A stretch of DNA of 64,000 nucleotides from Maribacter sp. PR1 (GTDB taxonomy: Bacteria; Bacteroidota; Bacteroidia; Flavobacteriales; Flavobacteriaceae). Under the pieces are notes generated by a model, which saw only the letters and a program-made list of their open reading frames with translations, made no database searches and was not told the DNA's origin. Positions 46,828-54,916 of this stretch are shown here, piece by piece. The position numbers were made by a program, and so were the translations under genes. The stretch is taken from assembly GCF_028464145.1 (NCBI RefSeq), contig NZ_JAQPCG010000008.1:124001-188000 (forward strand). The letters run 5' to 3'. Numbering within the stretch: position 1 is the first letter of the stretch; every line of letters starts with the position of its first letter.

Positions 46828-48162
46828 ATGTTAACATTTATAGGAATTATAATTATACTAGTAGGATTAGTAAGCTTTTTGGCAAAACTACTTTTTGGTA
46901 CGAACAAACTAACCAGTTGGACCACTCCAAAGCGGAGTCTTCAAATAATACTTGTAGGAGTTGTTTTGAGCATTGTTACCGGAGCTTTCTTTTATGCAGA
47001 ACCTGGAACGGCCTACGCCGTTCAATATCCATGGGGCGGTCAAAAGGCCGTATTTAGACAAGGTATTCACACTAAAATGTGGGGCAGATTAATCCCTATT
47101 CAGTTTGAGCTCCCCATAAAATATGTTATCCCAAATTCCGATGGGGAATTGGGGGAGCAGAGCGAATATGCGAATGTAGATTATGCAAAGTATTGGGCCT
47201 TTAGCGATGCCGTAAAAGCGAGGATAGCTACTTCTGTCGTCATAGGAATATATACGGAGGATGACCATCAATTCTTGTCCGTAGCGGATAGAAATAAAAC
47301 GGAGCAAAATATGATACGGTCCAGGATAATACCCAATATAGATCAATCCATAAAAAATACCTGTAAACTAATGGACGCACAGGATTATATCTCCGGACAG
47401 GCATCGGACTTTGACCGATACTTTAAGGACCAGTTGGAGAATGGCATGTATGTCTTAGAAGAGTATTCTGAAAACCAAAACCGGGAAATCATCGGTGATA
47501 GTAGTACAGTACGTACCGTTATGAACAAGGAAAGCAAACAAAAACGTTTCCGAATTCAAATTAAAGATGGTGAACCCGTTAGGGAAAAAGGGAACTCCTT
47601 AAAAGCGTACGGACTAACCGTAATCCAAGCGGTTGTTACGGAAATAGACTGGGAAGAAACTTTTGACAATCGTTTACAGTTGCAAAAGGAAGAAGTTGCA
47701 CAGACGCAATTAGAGAAGCAGCAAGCCGAACGTGAGTTTTATCGGGCCCAAAAGGAAAAAGCCCGTGGCGAAGCGGATAAGGCCGTGGAAAGAGCCCGTT
47801 TGGAAAAGGAACAGATTCAAAAAACAATTGCAGCGGAAACCGAAGCGAAGGTTGCCGAGTTCAACTTGACCAAGGAGAAGAAGCAGTATGAAGTGGAGAA
47901 GTTCAAGGCGTTGAGCAAAAAAGTAGCTGCGGACGCCGAGTCCTATCAAAATGCCAAATTGGTTTCTGCCGGTCTTACACCACAGGAACGCGCGGAATGG
48001 GAATATAAAACTTCCGTCCACGTGGCCCGTGAACTGAAAGACCTAAGCTTGCCCGAAATATTTATTGAGGGAGGAACCAAGCAATCCAATGATGGCAACT
48101 TATTGCAATCCCTTATCGGAGCAGATTTAGCCAAAAAGATGATGGACGGAAAAAGGGAATAG
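46828..48162 (+). CDS. SPFH/Band 7 domain membrane protein
   Basis: A 444-aa protein from the ATG at 46828 (an in-frame TTG lies at 46819). Two N-terminal membrane helices (about 3-24 and 38-57) are followed by a prohibitin/SPFH-type beta domain (about 60-260) and a long Lys/Glu/Ala-rich coiled coil (about 285-375, with QLEKQQAEREFYRAQKE) before a conserved C-terminus. SPFH proteins form membrane-domain scaffolds and often regulate FtsH-like proteases; here the partner is not apparent. Confidence 0.82.
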   Translation: MLTFIGIIIILVGLVSFLAKLLFGTNKLTSWTTPKRSLQIILVGVVLSIVTGAFFYAEPGTAYAVQYPWGGQKAVFRQGIHTKMWGRLIPIQFELPIKYVIPNSDGELGEQSEYANVDYAKYWAFSDAVKARIATSVVIGIYTEDDHQFLSVADRNKTEQNMIRSRIIPNIDQSIKNTCKLMDAQDYISGQASDFDRYFKDQLENGMYVLEEYSENQNREIIGDSSTVRTVMNKESKQKRFRIQIKDGEPVREKGNSLKAYGLTVIQAVVTEIDWEETFDNRLQLQKEEVAQTQLEKQQAEREFYRAQKEKARGEADKAVERARLEKEQIQKTIAAETEAKVAEFNLTKEKKQYEVEKFKALSKKVAADAESYQNAKLVSAGLTPQERAEWEYKTSVHVARELKDLSLPEIFIEGGTKQSNDGNLLQSLIGADLAKKMMDGKRE

Positions 48163-48178
48163 TTCGAGTTTACTATTC

Positions 48179-48211
48179 AATGACTGTGGTATAAGACCAC
48201 AGTCATTTTTT
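48179..48211 (+). terminator. Terminator after the SPFH gene
   Basis: AATGACTGTGGT and ACCACAGTCATT form a perfect 12-bp stem with a 5-base loop and a T run, 16 bp past the stop. Confidence 0.9.
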
Positions 48212-48215
48212 ATGT

Positions 48216-48389
48216 ATGTTTGTTAAAACCATTGTTTTGAAAAGAAAATTCTTCCAATTTTTGGCAAAATTGAACAAGGCGGTACTCCCCTCCTATTCCA
48301 AAAAACAATTAGATCTTTCCAAGGCTAGTAAATTACAAATGGCCATTATTGGTTGGCGATATTTTGTTACCACCCATGCTTTAGGCTAA
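48216..48389 (+). CDS. Small conserved-looking protein, 57 aa
   Basis: An ATG-to-TAA frame of 57 codons in the gap between the SPFH gene and apt: basic N-terminus (LKRKFFQFLAKLNK), then LPSYSKKQLDLSKASKLQ and WRYFVTTHALG. It resembles a short flavobacterial protein I recall being annotated, doubtfully, as SsrA-binding. It ends 4 bp inside the apt stop on the opposite strand. A later TTG/ATG could be the real start. Function unknown. Confidence 0.65.
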   Translation: MFVKTIVLKRKFFQFLAKLNKAVLPSYSKKQLDLSKASKLQMAIIGWRYFVTTHALG

Positions 48390-48898
48390 TACGTTATCAA
48401 GGCCTTGACCTCGTGACTTTTTATTTTTTCCCGCCCCTTTAAAAATGACAGTTCTATCAAAAAGTTACACTGGATAATAAGCCCTCCCAGTTTTTCAATC
48501 AATTTGGTGGTGGCCAAGGCCGTTCCGCCAGTTGCCAAAACATCATCGTGTATTAAAATCCTATCTCCTTTGGCAATACCGTCTACATGAATCTCCAAGG
48601 TATCCGTACCATACTCTAAATCATAAGACTCGCTAAGTGTTTTATAGGGCAATTTTCCAGGTTTTCGTATAGGAACAAATCCAGCTTCCAATCGGTCTGC
48701 CAACATAGGTCCAAAAATAAAGCCCCTACTTTCCATACCCACTACTTTATCTATTCCCCCAACCTCTAAGTCCTTTAAGAGGTTATCAGCAGCGCTATGT
48801 AAGGCTCGATAATCCTGTAATAGGGGAGTTATATCCTTAAACAAAATTCCAGGTTTTGGAAAATCCGGCACATCTCTAATGTAGCTTTTAAAATCCAT
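48386..48898 (-). CDS. apt: Adenine phosphoribosyltransferase
   Basis: A 170-aa type I phosphoribosyltransferase salvaging adenine with PRPP. FPKPGILFKDITPLL near the N-terminus, GMESRGFIFGPMLA, FVPIRKPGKLPY, and the PRPP-binding loop RILIHDDVLATGGTALA are all seen. Length equals the family norm. Monocistronic, upstream of tRNA-Arg on the other strand. Confidence 0.96.
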   Translation of the reverse strand: MDFKSYIRDVPDFPKPGILFKDITPLLQDYRALHSAADNLLKDLEVGGIDKVVGMESRGFIFGPMLADRLEAGFVPIRKPGKLPYKTLSESYDLEYGTDTLEIHVDGIAKGDRILIHDDVLATGGTALATTKLIEKLGGLIIQCNFLIELSFLKGREKIKSHEVKALITY

Positions 48899-48919
48899 GT
48901 ATTATAAAGGGTCTTAATT

Positions 48920-48949
48920 TTGCCGTAAATGTAAAAAGAAATATATTTG
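48920..48949 (+). promoter_or_regulatory. Promoter of tRNA-Arg
   Basis: TTG (48920-48922), 19-bp spacer, TATATTTG (48942-48949): a textbook Bacteroidetes sigma-A promoter about 30 bp before the tRNA 5' end. Confidence 0.75.
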
Positions 48950-48979
48950 CACCCCGCTTCAGGGAAAATCACAGCATAT

Positions 48980-49053
48980 GGCCTCGTGGCGCAACTGAAT
49001 AGCGCATCTGATTACGGCTCAGAAGGTTACAGGTTTGAATCCTGTCGAGGTCA
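48980..49053 (+). tRNA. tRNA-Arg (anticodon ACG)
   Basis: A 74-nt cloverleaf: acceptor GGCCTCG pairs with CGAGGTC (one G-U), discriminator A; anticodon stem TCTGA/TCAGA with loop TTACGGC gives anticodon ACG at 49014-49016; T arm ACAGG-TTTGAAT-CCTGT. The CCA is not encoded. Its 3' end is the insertion site of the element to the right, and the serine recombinase gene reads into it on the opposite strand. Confidence 0.95.
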
Positions 49054-50623
49054 CTAAAGGGGATTTTCTACAAATCGAGTGGAAATTCCCCTTTTCCATT
49101 TCCTTCAAATTCCCTGAAAATGAGGAGATTGCGCCAAAAATTTCATTGACCCGAAAAGTTTGAACTAGCTTCTTTTTGAAGTCGTACTCAATCCCGTCAG
49201 GGAATACCATATATTGTATGGCCCTTTTAGTTTCCAGATCACCTAACTCCCACAATTTAGGCAAGTTACAGGCATAATCAAGTGCCAGTTTTACGGATTT
49301 TTTGAGGTTTGAACTATTGATTCCCCCATTTTCAAGTTTTACCTCCAGCTCCCTTTGTTTTGCTTTAAGTTCCGGCATAAAAAGTTCGTACTGCGACTTT
49401 GAAATTTCGTTCAATACAACGAATCTTCTTTCCAATGTATTGATCCGTTCTTCGAGCTGACCGAGTTCTTTTGTCAATCGCTTTTGGTCGCCAAGTGCCT
49501 CTTGATTCTTATCGATCAAGGTATCGTGAATTATCTCGGTCAATGGTTCGATATACTTTTTATCGGCTATTTTAAACCTCCCCAAAAAATTTAAAAATTC
49601 TACATGGAGCTTTTTGGCACTTCTGTTTTCTTTGCTGCCTTTACGTCTATTTTTGTAATAGTAAAGGCCCTTTTTCTTTACAATAAATCCAGTATAAGGT
49701 GTTCCGCAAACCGAGGATTTGACAAACTTTTTTAAGGGTAGGTTTTCATCGTCAAAAGAATATTTCTTGGGTGTGTCACCTGAGTGAAGTAAATTATGTA
49801 TTTTCAGGAAAACTTTTTTCGAAATAAGGGCCTCGTGTTTTCCCTGGATTACCTCTCCCGGAATTAAACTATTGACAATAAGTCCACAATAAAAAGGATT
49901 TCTAAAAAGGTCGGTCAGTTTTTTTGCCTTAATGCTCAGGCCTTTTTCTTCAAGACGTTTTGCGATTTCAACATGGGACATATTGGCGTTCGCCTTCCAT
50001 AAAAAGGCTTGCTTGAGCAATCTCCCTTCTTCTGTGATTACGAAATTCGGAATCTTCCCTTTTCCCGGGTTTGTATTGGTATATCCAAATGGGTAGGCCC
50101 CCGTCCAGTATCCCCTTCGTAACTTTTCCTGCATGCCGGTGATGGACTTATCCCTGCGGATCTGGTTGTCGAAGTGGGAAAACATATGAAAAAGATTTTC
50201 CTGGAACGTACCGGCACTTGTGGTCACATCGATTTCCTGAGTAGCAGAAACAACGGCTATTCCCTGTTTTTTTAGCTGCCCGCTGATATAGGCTCCGTTC
50301 GCACCCGTTCTTGAAAACCTATCGTAGGAATAGACGATGATGTAGCCAATGTTCTTTCTTCTTTTGACATAGTTCAGCATCTTTTGGAATTCCCTCCGTT
50401 CATCGCTCTTAGCCGATTCGTAGGTTCCCCCGAAATACTCTATTACCTCCAGCTCTTTTCTGATCGCATATTCTTGGCAATATTTGAGTTGGGTAGTCAG
50501 ACTGGCATTGTTATCGAATTGCTCTTTGCTGGAAACACGGGTGTAAATGACGGCCGTATTACTTTTGCCTATGATTCTTCCCTTTTCCTTTTTGGCAAAC
50601 TGCTCGAATACCTCTAAGTCCAT
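49019..50623 (-). CDS. Large serine recombinase (integrase) of the element
   Basis: A 534-aa site-specific recombinase. The resolvase domain has YTRVSS with the likely nucleophile Ser31, YDRFSRTGANG and a recombinase domain (about 180-275). The following zinc-ribbon region keeps only one Cys (SVCGTPYTG), so it looks degenerate, and a coiled coil follows (about 380-430). The last eleven codons (VTSTGFKPVTF) are the antisense of tRNA-Arg. It is 4 bp downstream of the Fic gene and probably drives integration and excision. Confidence 0.92.
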   Translation of the reverse strand: MDLEVFEQFAKKEKGRIIGKSNTAVIYTRVSSKEQFDNNASLTTQLKYCQEYAIRKELEVIEYFGGTYESAKSDERREFQKMLNYVKRRKNIGYIIVYSYDRFSRTGANGAYISGQLKKQGIAVVSATQEIDVTTSAGTFQENLFHMFSHFDNQIRRDKSITGMQEKLRRGYWTGAYPFGYTNTNPGKGKIPNFVITEEGRLLKQAFLWKANANMSHVEIAKRLEEKGLSIKAKKLTDLFRNPFYCGLIVNSLIPGEVIQGKHEALISKKVFLKIHNLLHSGDTPKKYSFDDENLPLKKFVKSSVCGTPYTGFIVKKKGLYYYKNRRKGSKENRSAKKLHVEFLNFLGRFKIADKKYIEPLTEIIHDTLIDKNQEALGDQKRLTKELGQLEERINTLERRFVVLNEISKSQYELFMPELKAKQRELEVKLENGGINSSNLKKSVKLALDYACNLPKLWELGDLETKRAIQYMVFPDGIEYDFKKKLVQTFRVNEIFGAISSFSGNLKEMEKGNFHSICRKSPLVTSTGFKPVTF

Positions 50624-50627
50624 ACTA

Positions 50628-51467
50628 CTATCTTTTTGGACCTGTTAAGCCCTTTTTTCTTTTATTCCCGTCCTCAATACCCAAGTTGAAATTCTTCGAA
50701 AGGTTTTTTTTTTGACCTATTTCCTTTTGCATCCTTTTGATCGACGTATCATAAAAAAAGTTGACTATCGCCAACATATTGTTGTGCTTCTCGGAAGCTT
50801 TGAGCGCATCGATGTATTCTTGCCTATCTTCCTTCAAAATGATTATATGGGGATGTTTGAACTTCTCCAGAATAAAATTGGACAGCAACCGGCCTAACCT
50901 TCCATTACCATCCGGGAAGGGATGGCTGTAAATGAACATTTGGTGGAATATGGCACTCAATTCCAAAGGATGCGTTTTTTTATTTTTGATGGCATCGTCA
51001 AAACTGGCCAGAAGCCTAGGCATGTTCGCTATGGCCTTTTTGGTGTCACGGAATACGGTATCACCGGCCGCCATTTGGGTCTTGGCATATTCCCCGGGTC
51101 TATGGCCTTTATAGGGCAAGGTATTTTTGGTCAATATTCTATGTACCGTTCTAACGAAGGGTTCATTGAAGTCGGAACCCTGGTTTTTCAAAATATGATC
51201 GTACGCATTGAAATGATCCATTATTTCGAACGCTTCCAAAAGCGTCTTGTTGACAAGATTAACGGCATATCCCTTTTCCTTAAGTTCCCTGGTGTCGTCC
51301 ACGCTGAAGCTATTGCCCTCGATACCACAACTATGGGCCGAAAACAGGATTTCATTGTATTTCCTGAAATCACCGGCATCAAAGGCCGATACGATTATTT
51401 CATCGTATTTTTCCTTTAGGGAGTCGTATTTTTTCCTAATGGCGACGAACGGATCTTTTCCTTCCAT
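50628..51467 (-). CDS. Fic/DOC-family protein
   Basis: A 279-aa protein expected to transfer AMP (or another group) to target proteins. The Fic motif HPFPDGNGRLGR is at 182-193 and the autoinhibitory (S/T)xxxE(G/N) motif is SCGIEG at 46-51, so it belongs to the self-inhibited N-terminal class. The flap-like GHRPGEYA and a polar basic tail (after residue 255) are visible. A run of ten A on the coding strand lies near codon 257. It may be a stabilisation or defence module of the element. Confidence 0.9.
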   Translation of the reverse strand: MEGKDPFVAIRKKYDSLKEKYDEIIVSAFDAGDFRKYNEILFSAHSCGIEGNSFSVDDTRELKEKGYAVNLVNKTLLEAFEIMDHFNAYDHILKNQGSDFNEPFVRTVHRILTKNTLPYKGHRPGEYAKTQMAAGDTVFRDTKKAIANMPRLLASFDDAIKNKKTHPLELSAIFHQMFIYSHPFPDGNGRLGRLLSNFILEKFKHPHIIILKEDRQEYIDALKASEKHNNMLAIVNFFYDTSIKRMQKEIGQKKNLSKNFNLGIEDGNKRKKGLTGPKR

Positions 51468-51567
51468 GGGTTATTTGATATTTAAGTCGATTGCTACTTT
51501 CTTTTGGGCCTGTCTTTCGGCTTTCCAGAACATTCTTTTGGTCCTGTTCCCATTGTCCGACCCTATT

Positions 51568-51921
51568 TTACTTTAGGACTTTGTCCTCGTTCTTTACCAG
51601 AAAATTAAAGGCCTTGTTGACAAGTTCGTTCAATTTCATTTTTTTTCTTTCGGCCATTATAGAAAGCTCCCTGTGGATTTCACTGGATGTGCGGATATTG
51701 AACACTCCCCTGTAGAACCTGTCCGGTTCTTTGCCAAGCTCCTTGCAGGTGTCAAGATAATCGTCGACGGACTCTTCAAAGGCCTCCTTCAGCTCTTTCA
51801 CGGACCCGCCCTCATAGGTCACCAGATCGCTTATTCCGGTCACCTTTCCGTGCAGCAGGCCGTCCCTTGAACTATACTCCACGGAACCGAAATAACCATT
51901 ATGTTCCAAATTGTCCGACAT
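51568..51921 (-). CDS. HicB-like antitoxin-family protein
   Basis: A 117-aa protein with an N-terminal partial-RNase-H-like domain (YFGSVEYSSRDGLLHGKVTG, in pieces) and a C-terminal ribbon-helix-helix-like segment (NIRTSSEIHRELSIMAERKK). This is the long HicB form. No HicA toxin (short dsRBD-like gene) is seen on either side, so it may act alone as a DNA-binding regulator. It lies 100 bp upstream of the Fic gene. Confidence 0.8.
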   Translation of the reverse strand: MSDNLEHNGYFGSVEYSSRDGLLHGKVTGISDLVTYEGGSVKELKEAFEESVDDYLDTCKELGKEPDRFYRGVFNIRTSSEIHRELSIMAERKKMKLNELVNKAFNFLVKNEDKVLK

Positions 51922-52051
51922 CGATTCGATTTTTCCTGATCCTCTTTATTACCTACTGTTTCGGTCGTTCGAGAACTTGACAAAAAGCTTTGTCATTATA
52001 TCCATTACCAAAGATACTAAAATGCAACTATTATTTAGTTGCTTTATATTT

Positions 52052-52240
52052 TTATATGGTATGTTCATCTCCACTCCCTTTTTGGACATGGTCACAGACT
52101 ATGTTGGCGAGTGCTAGAAGTTGTTCTACTATCTTTTCCGCATCTTCTTTCGAACAATCCTCAAAACCTTTATAAGTCTTAAGCCATGTACTATTGAATG
52201 TTCTGTTCTTCTGCTTTAGTTCAATGATTGCGTTGGACAT
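52052..52240 (-). CDS. Hypothetical small protein of the element
   Basis: A 62-aa, hydrophilic, helical protein (MSNAIIELKQKNRTFNST...) with no recognised domain or signal. It lies alone between the HicB-like gene and the 96-aa gene. Its start and stop are clean but support beyond the open frame is modest. Confidence 0.4.
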   Translation of the reverse strand: MSNAIIELKQKNRTFNSTWLKTYKGFEDCSKEDAEKIVEQLLALANIVCDHVQKGSGDEHTI

Positions 52241-52374
52241 TTCCTTTCAATGGCAATAGCTCCTGTGTCCTGAAGGTCACTACCGTATTTGTAAAAGCAG
52301 GCTTTAATTTACCTTTTTTATTTTATGAAATCCTTTGCGGAACCTGTATTTTATTCCATACTTATGAATACCAG

Positions 52375-52665
52375 TTAACAACTCTTGGTATTCTTGGCTG
52401 GACGGATTTTTTTCCTGAATATCCTGTTCACACATACGATCTTACCATTGCTTTGCTTAATTTCCAGATTTTGAAAATCATGCTGTTTCAACATATCGAT
52501 GATACGTTCGCCCGTATGTATCCTTTCCAGTCCTTCGATGACATCGACCTCGCCATTTTTGATGATCAACTTAATGGATAGGAAACTTTTGTTCCGTATC
52601 ATCTCCAATACTTGGATTTCGGAGAGCGACAATCCTGAAGGTTCTTGTTCGTTACTGTTTTTCAT
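52375..52665 (-). CDS. Hypothetical protein downstream of relaxase
   Basis: A 96-aa protein, with LSLSEIQVLEMIRNKSFLSIKLIIKNGEVDVIEG suggesting a helix followed by beta strands, and a basic C-terminus (IFRKKIRPAKNTKSC). It starts 11 bp after the relaxase stop, so it is probably in the mobilization transcript. The family is not known to me; a DNA-binding accessory is possible but not shown. Confidence 0.5.
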   Translation of the reverse strand: MKNSNEQEPSGLSLSEIQVLEMIRNKSFLSIKLIIKNGEVDVIEGLERIHTGERIIDMLKQHDFQNLEIKQSNGKIVCVNRIFRKKIRPAKNTKSC

Positions 52666-52676
52666 ACGTTTTAATT

Positions 52677-53729
52677 TTAAAGATTCGATCCTTTCCTTTT
52701 TTTCTTCTTTCTTTTTGACTTTTTCCTGATATCGTCATCTATGAGTTCCAGCCTGAAAGGAGTCCATTCCGATTCTTCAATTAAAGGCCCGATTACTCCA
52801 TCTCCTTCAATTTTTCCCAGATGACCTTTTGATTGCCCAGAAGGATTTTCAGGGCCTTTCGCACTTCTGTCAATTCTTGGTTCAGGCCCGATTGACGTTC
52901 CATGGTTTCTTTCATCAGTATGATGAGTTCCTCGTTCTTTTTCATTAGCCGATAGTATAACTGGACGGTCTCTTGTTTGCTCATAATCGATGTGTTTTGC
53001 TATACTGTTCCATGAAAATTTTTTACCGAGCGTACTGCCCTTATATACAACTCCCTGATATTTGAACGATATGCCCGAGACTCTTCCCGTGGTTTTGCTA
53101 ATGTTGAATCTTGGCGATATATGTTGCCCCTCCAGTAACGTGATAAATTCCGTTGTATCGGTCGATTCTGAAATCGCCGAACCGATTTTGTCCTGAAGAA
53201 CAAGTCTGATCGGAACATTGCCCGTTCTCAGGGTCTTCTCTATTTCTTTTTGTGTAAGCGATTTTTTGGTACTCGTGATACCTACGATTTGGGTCAGTCC
53301 GTATTTCTTTTCCAAACCGTTGAGTATTTCCCGACTTCTTCTTTTAATATTGCTGTCGTTTACCGTTCTGCCGGAATACCTGACCCTATTGGCTATAATA
53401 TGGATATGCTCATGTTCGGTATCAGTATGCCGGTACATAATGAACTGGTTGTTATCGAATCCCAAGCCCATTAGGTAGTCACACCCGAACGATGCGAATT
53501 CCTTATCATCTAAATAGTCCGAGTGCGGCAGGTTCAGGGAAACATGGAGTACCGCTTTACCAAGGCTTGGACGAAGCTCCCTGATAAGATTGAATTCTCG
53601 GGTCATTTCAACGGAGCTGGAAAGCTCGATATTGGAATCTATCACGTACCCGACGCCTTCACGTACCTTTTTTTGATTGTAGGCCAGCACTCCATAAAAA
53701 TCTTTTCCTATGACTATCTTACCTATCAT
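52677..53729 (-). CDS. Relaxase / mobilization nuclease (MobB/VirD2-like)
   Basis: A 350-aa relaxase that should nick oriT and pilot the strand. The histidine motif is clear: HTDTEHEHIHIIANRV at 101-116, preceded by SLNLPHSDYLDD. The catalytic Tyr is probably in the N-terminal 30 residues (Y12, Y17 or Y28). The last ~110 residues are hydrophilic and low complexity, ending in a Lys/Arg cluster. The start overlaps the MobC-like gene by 11 bp. A second ORF is nested in the tail. Confidence 0.88.
   Translation of the reverse strand: MIGKIVIGKDFYGVLAYNQKKVREGVGYVIDSNIELSSSVEMTREFNLIRELRPSLGKAVLHVSLNLPHSDYLDDKEFASFGCDYLMGLGFDNNQFIMYRHTDTEHEHIHIIANRVRYSGRTVNDSNIKRRSREILNGLEKKYGLTQIVGITSTKKSLTQKEIEKTLRTGNVPIRLVLQDKIGSAISESTDTTEFITLLEGQHISPRFNISKTTGRVSGISFKYQGVVYKGSTLGKKFSWNSIAKHIDYEQTRDRPVILSANEKERGTHHTDERNHGTSIGPEPRIDRSAKGPENPSGQSKGHLGKIEGDGVIGPLIEESEWTPFRLELIDDDIRKKSKRKKKKRKGSNL
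52793..52984 (-). CDS. Possible nested coiled-coil ORF within the relaxase gene
   Basis: In a different frame of the same strand, ATG to TAA encodes 63 residues (MSKQETVQLYYRLMKKNEELI...), entirely helical with a heptad-like pattern and a good amino-acid composition, while the relaxase frame here encodes a disordered His/Gly/Glu-rich tail. No Shine-Dalgarno site is seen, as usual in this phylum. Either overlapping genes or a chance frame. Confidence 0.4.
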   Translation of the reverse strand: MSKQETVQLYYRLMKKNEELIILMKETMERQSGLNQELTEVRKALKILLGNQKVIWEKLKEME

Positions 53730-54066
53730 TGTTTGTGATATTTGATTTGAGATATTGCAAAACCGTTTTTACTTCTTCTATTTGTTTATAGATGCTCAAC
53801 GGGTCACGGATACCTGAGTTTACAACTTTGGCGATTTGGTTCAGGTTGTTTCCCACTCGGCTCAATTCAACAAAAAGTTTGCGGTCGGACGGACTTACCC
53901 TTTTCTTCGGCAGGGACTTTTCCGTAATTCTTCTTCGGATATATTCGGCAATGGACAGTCCGATGGTTACCGCATCGGCAGATACTTTCATATAATCGTT
54001 TACGGTCATCCTGACATTGACCTGTATTATTTTCAACGACGATAGTTCCTTTTTTGGCCTTCCCAT
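53719..54066 (-). CDS. MobC/MobA-like relaxosome accessory protein
   Basis: A 115-aa protein from the ATG at 54066 (frame open to 54138). MGRPKKE, then a ribbon-helix-helix-like segment (VNVRMTVNDYMKVSADAVTIG) and VGNNLNQIAKVVN, a motif typical of plasmid mobilization MobC proteins in Bacteroidetes. It binds oriT with the relaxase in its family. It overlaps the relaxase start by 11 bp. The inverted repeats at 54181-54237, just upstream, may be the oriT. Confidence 0.85.
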   Translation of the reverse strand: MGRPKKELSSLKIIQVNVRMTVNDYMKVSADAVTIGLSIAEYIRRRITEKSLPKKRVSPSDRKLFVELSRVGNNLNQIAKVVNSGIRDPLSIYKQIEEVKTVLQYLKSNITNNDR

Positions 54067-54180
54067 TTCAATGTATTTGTGAGCATCACAAGGCAACCTA
54101 CAAACGAAGTGCGTAAGGGTTTTTGTTAGCAAAAACACAACTTGCTTCGCGTCCTCCGATTAACATAGTCCAAACATAGC

Positions 54181-54237
54181 GGTATTTAGAAAATAGAAAT
54201 GGGTTTGGCGTACATGGATTGATGTACACCGAATACC
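54181..54237. other. Candidate oriT: nested inverted repeats upstream of mobC-like gene
   Basis: GGTATT (54181-54186) and AATACC (54232-54237) enclose an inner hairpin GTACAT-GGATTG-ATGTAC (54210-54227). It lies about 110 bp upstream of the MobC-like start, the usual position of oriT in mobilization regions. The nick site is not identified. Confidence 0.4.
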
Positions 54238-54388
54238 GTCAATTTTGAAATAATTTCGTATTGGTATTTTTCAAGGAAACAGCTATTGCCTCAATTTGAA
54301 AATATATTTCGAAATAGTATTGTAGATGTGATAGTCCCGAAAGCCAATTTCCTTTTCGATGTCCAGCTGATTTTTCGATACGCCTACC

Positions 54389-54916
54389 TCAAGAAACGGA
54401 GGAATCGGCATTGGTCAAAATATCTAGGTAAATCCTGGCCCTTGGGTCTTCTGAAATGGTCTCAGATTCATTTAGAGCATTATAGGTGAATAGTAATTCA
54501 CGGTTGGCCAATTCCAAGGCTAGGTTATCATCATATCCATATCCGATAAACTCCTGCTGCCAATTGGAATGTATAATGTAGGCGTTGATGGCAAAATCGA
54601 TTCGATACTCAATGGAACGTAAATAAGTGTTGAGATACAAATAATCGTCCAACAGGGTCAGACAAAAATGAAGGTCGGGACGGGAATTCCCACAACCTAT
54701 TTGCCTTTCCCATTGAGCGATTAGCCCAGTATAGGAATTTCGGAATTCGATAACCGTTCTGGTCAATAAAAGGGATTCGTTCACTTTTTGACTCAAAGTT
54801 AAGGGGATTTCACTTTCTCGCAAGCAAAAATCAAGGTCGGTTATCAACCGTTTTTTCTTTCCCTTACCACAGAAGCCCAAAGCACCGCTTTGGGCTTTCT
54901 TTGATGCATTTGTCAA
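54389..54916 (-). CDS. Hypothetical protein, possibly a diverged RteC-like accessory
   Basis: A 175-aa ORF. The N-terminal ~25 codons overlie a perfect hairpin and look non-conserved, and there is no later ATG, so it may be a 5'-truncated gene. The body is helical (LTLSQKVNESLLLTRTVI, in part, then SIEYRIDFAINAYI) with Tyr/Leu-rich segments vaguely like RteC-type regulators of Bacteroides conjugative elements. I hold this only as a weak suggestion. Confidence 0.4.
   Translation of the reverse strand: MTNASKKAQSGALGFCGKGKKKRLITDLDFCLRESEIPLTLSQKVNESLLLTRTVIEFRNSYTGLIAQWERQIGCGNSRPDLHFCLTLLDDYLYLNTYLRSIEYRIDFAINAYIIHSNWQQEFIGYGYDDNLALELANRELLFTYNALNESETISEDPRARIYLDILTNADSSVS
54873..54897. other. 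Perfect hairpin AAGCCCAAAGC-ACC-GCTTTGGGCTT
   Basis: An 11-bp perfect stem with a 3-base loop, followed on the plus strand by TCTTT. It lies inside the 5' end of the 175-aa ORF. It could be a weak terminator for plus-strand transcription or a folded signal of the element. Confidence 0.5.

Noticed and set aside
51468..51567. Possible 20-31-codon peptide between the Fic and HicB-like genes
   Set aside because: Only a 20-codon ATG frame (MFWKAERQ...) exists, with no promoter or family support.
51922..52051. Search for a HicA toxin next to the HicB-like gene
   Set aside because: Only a 15-codon frame is present on the minus strand; no HicA-like sequence.
53218..53478. Plus-strand ORFs opposite the relaxase gene
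   Set aside because: They are antisense to the well-supported relaxase histidine-motif region.
54389..54916. Firm assignment as RteC
   Set aside because: Similarity is vague and the N-terminus overlaps a hairpin; kept as hypothetical.
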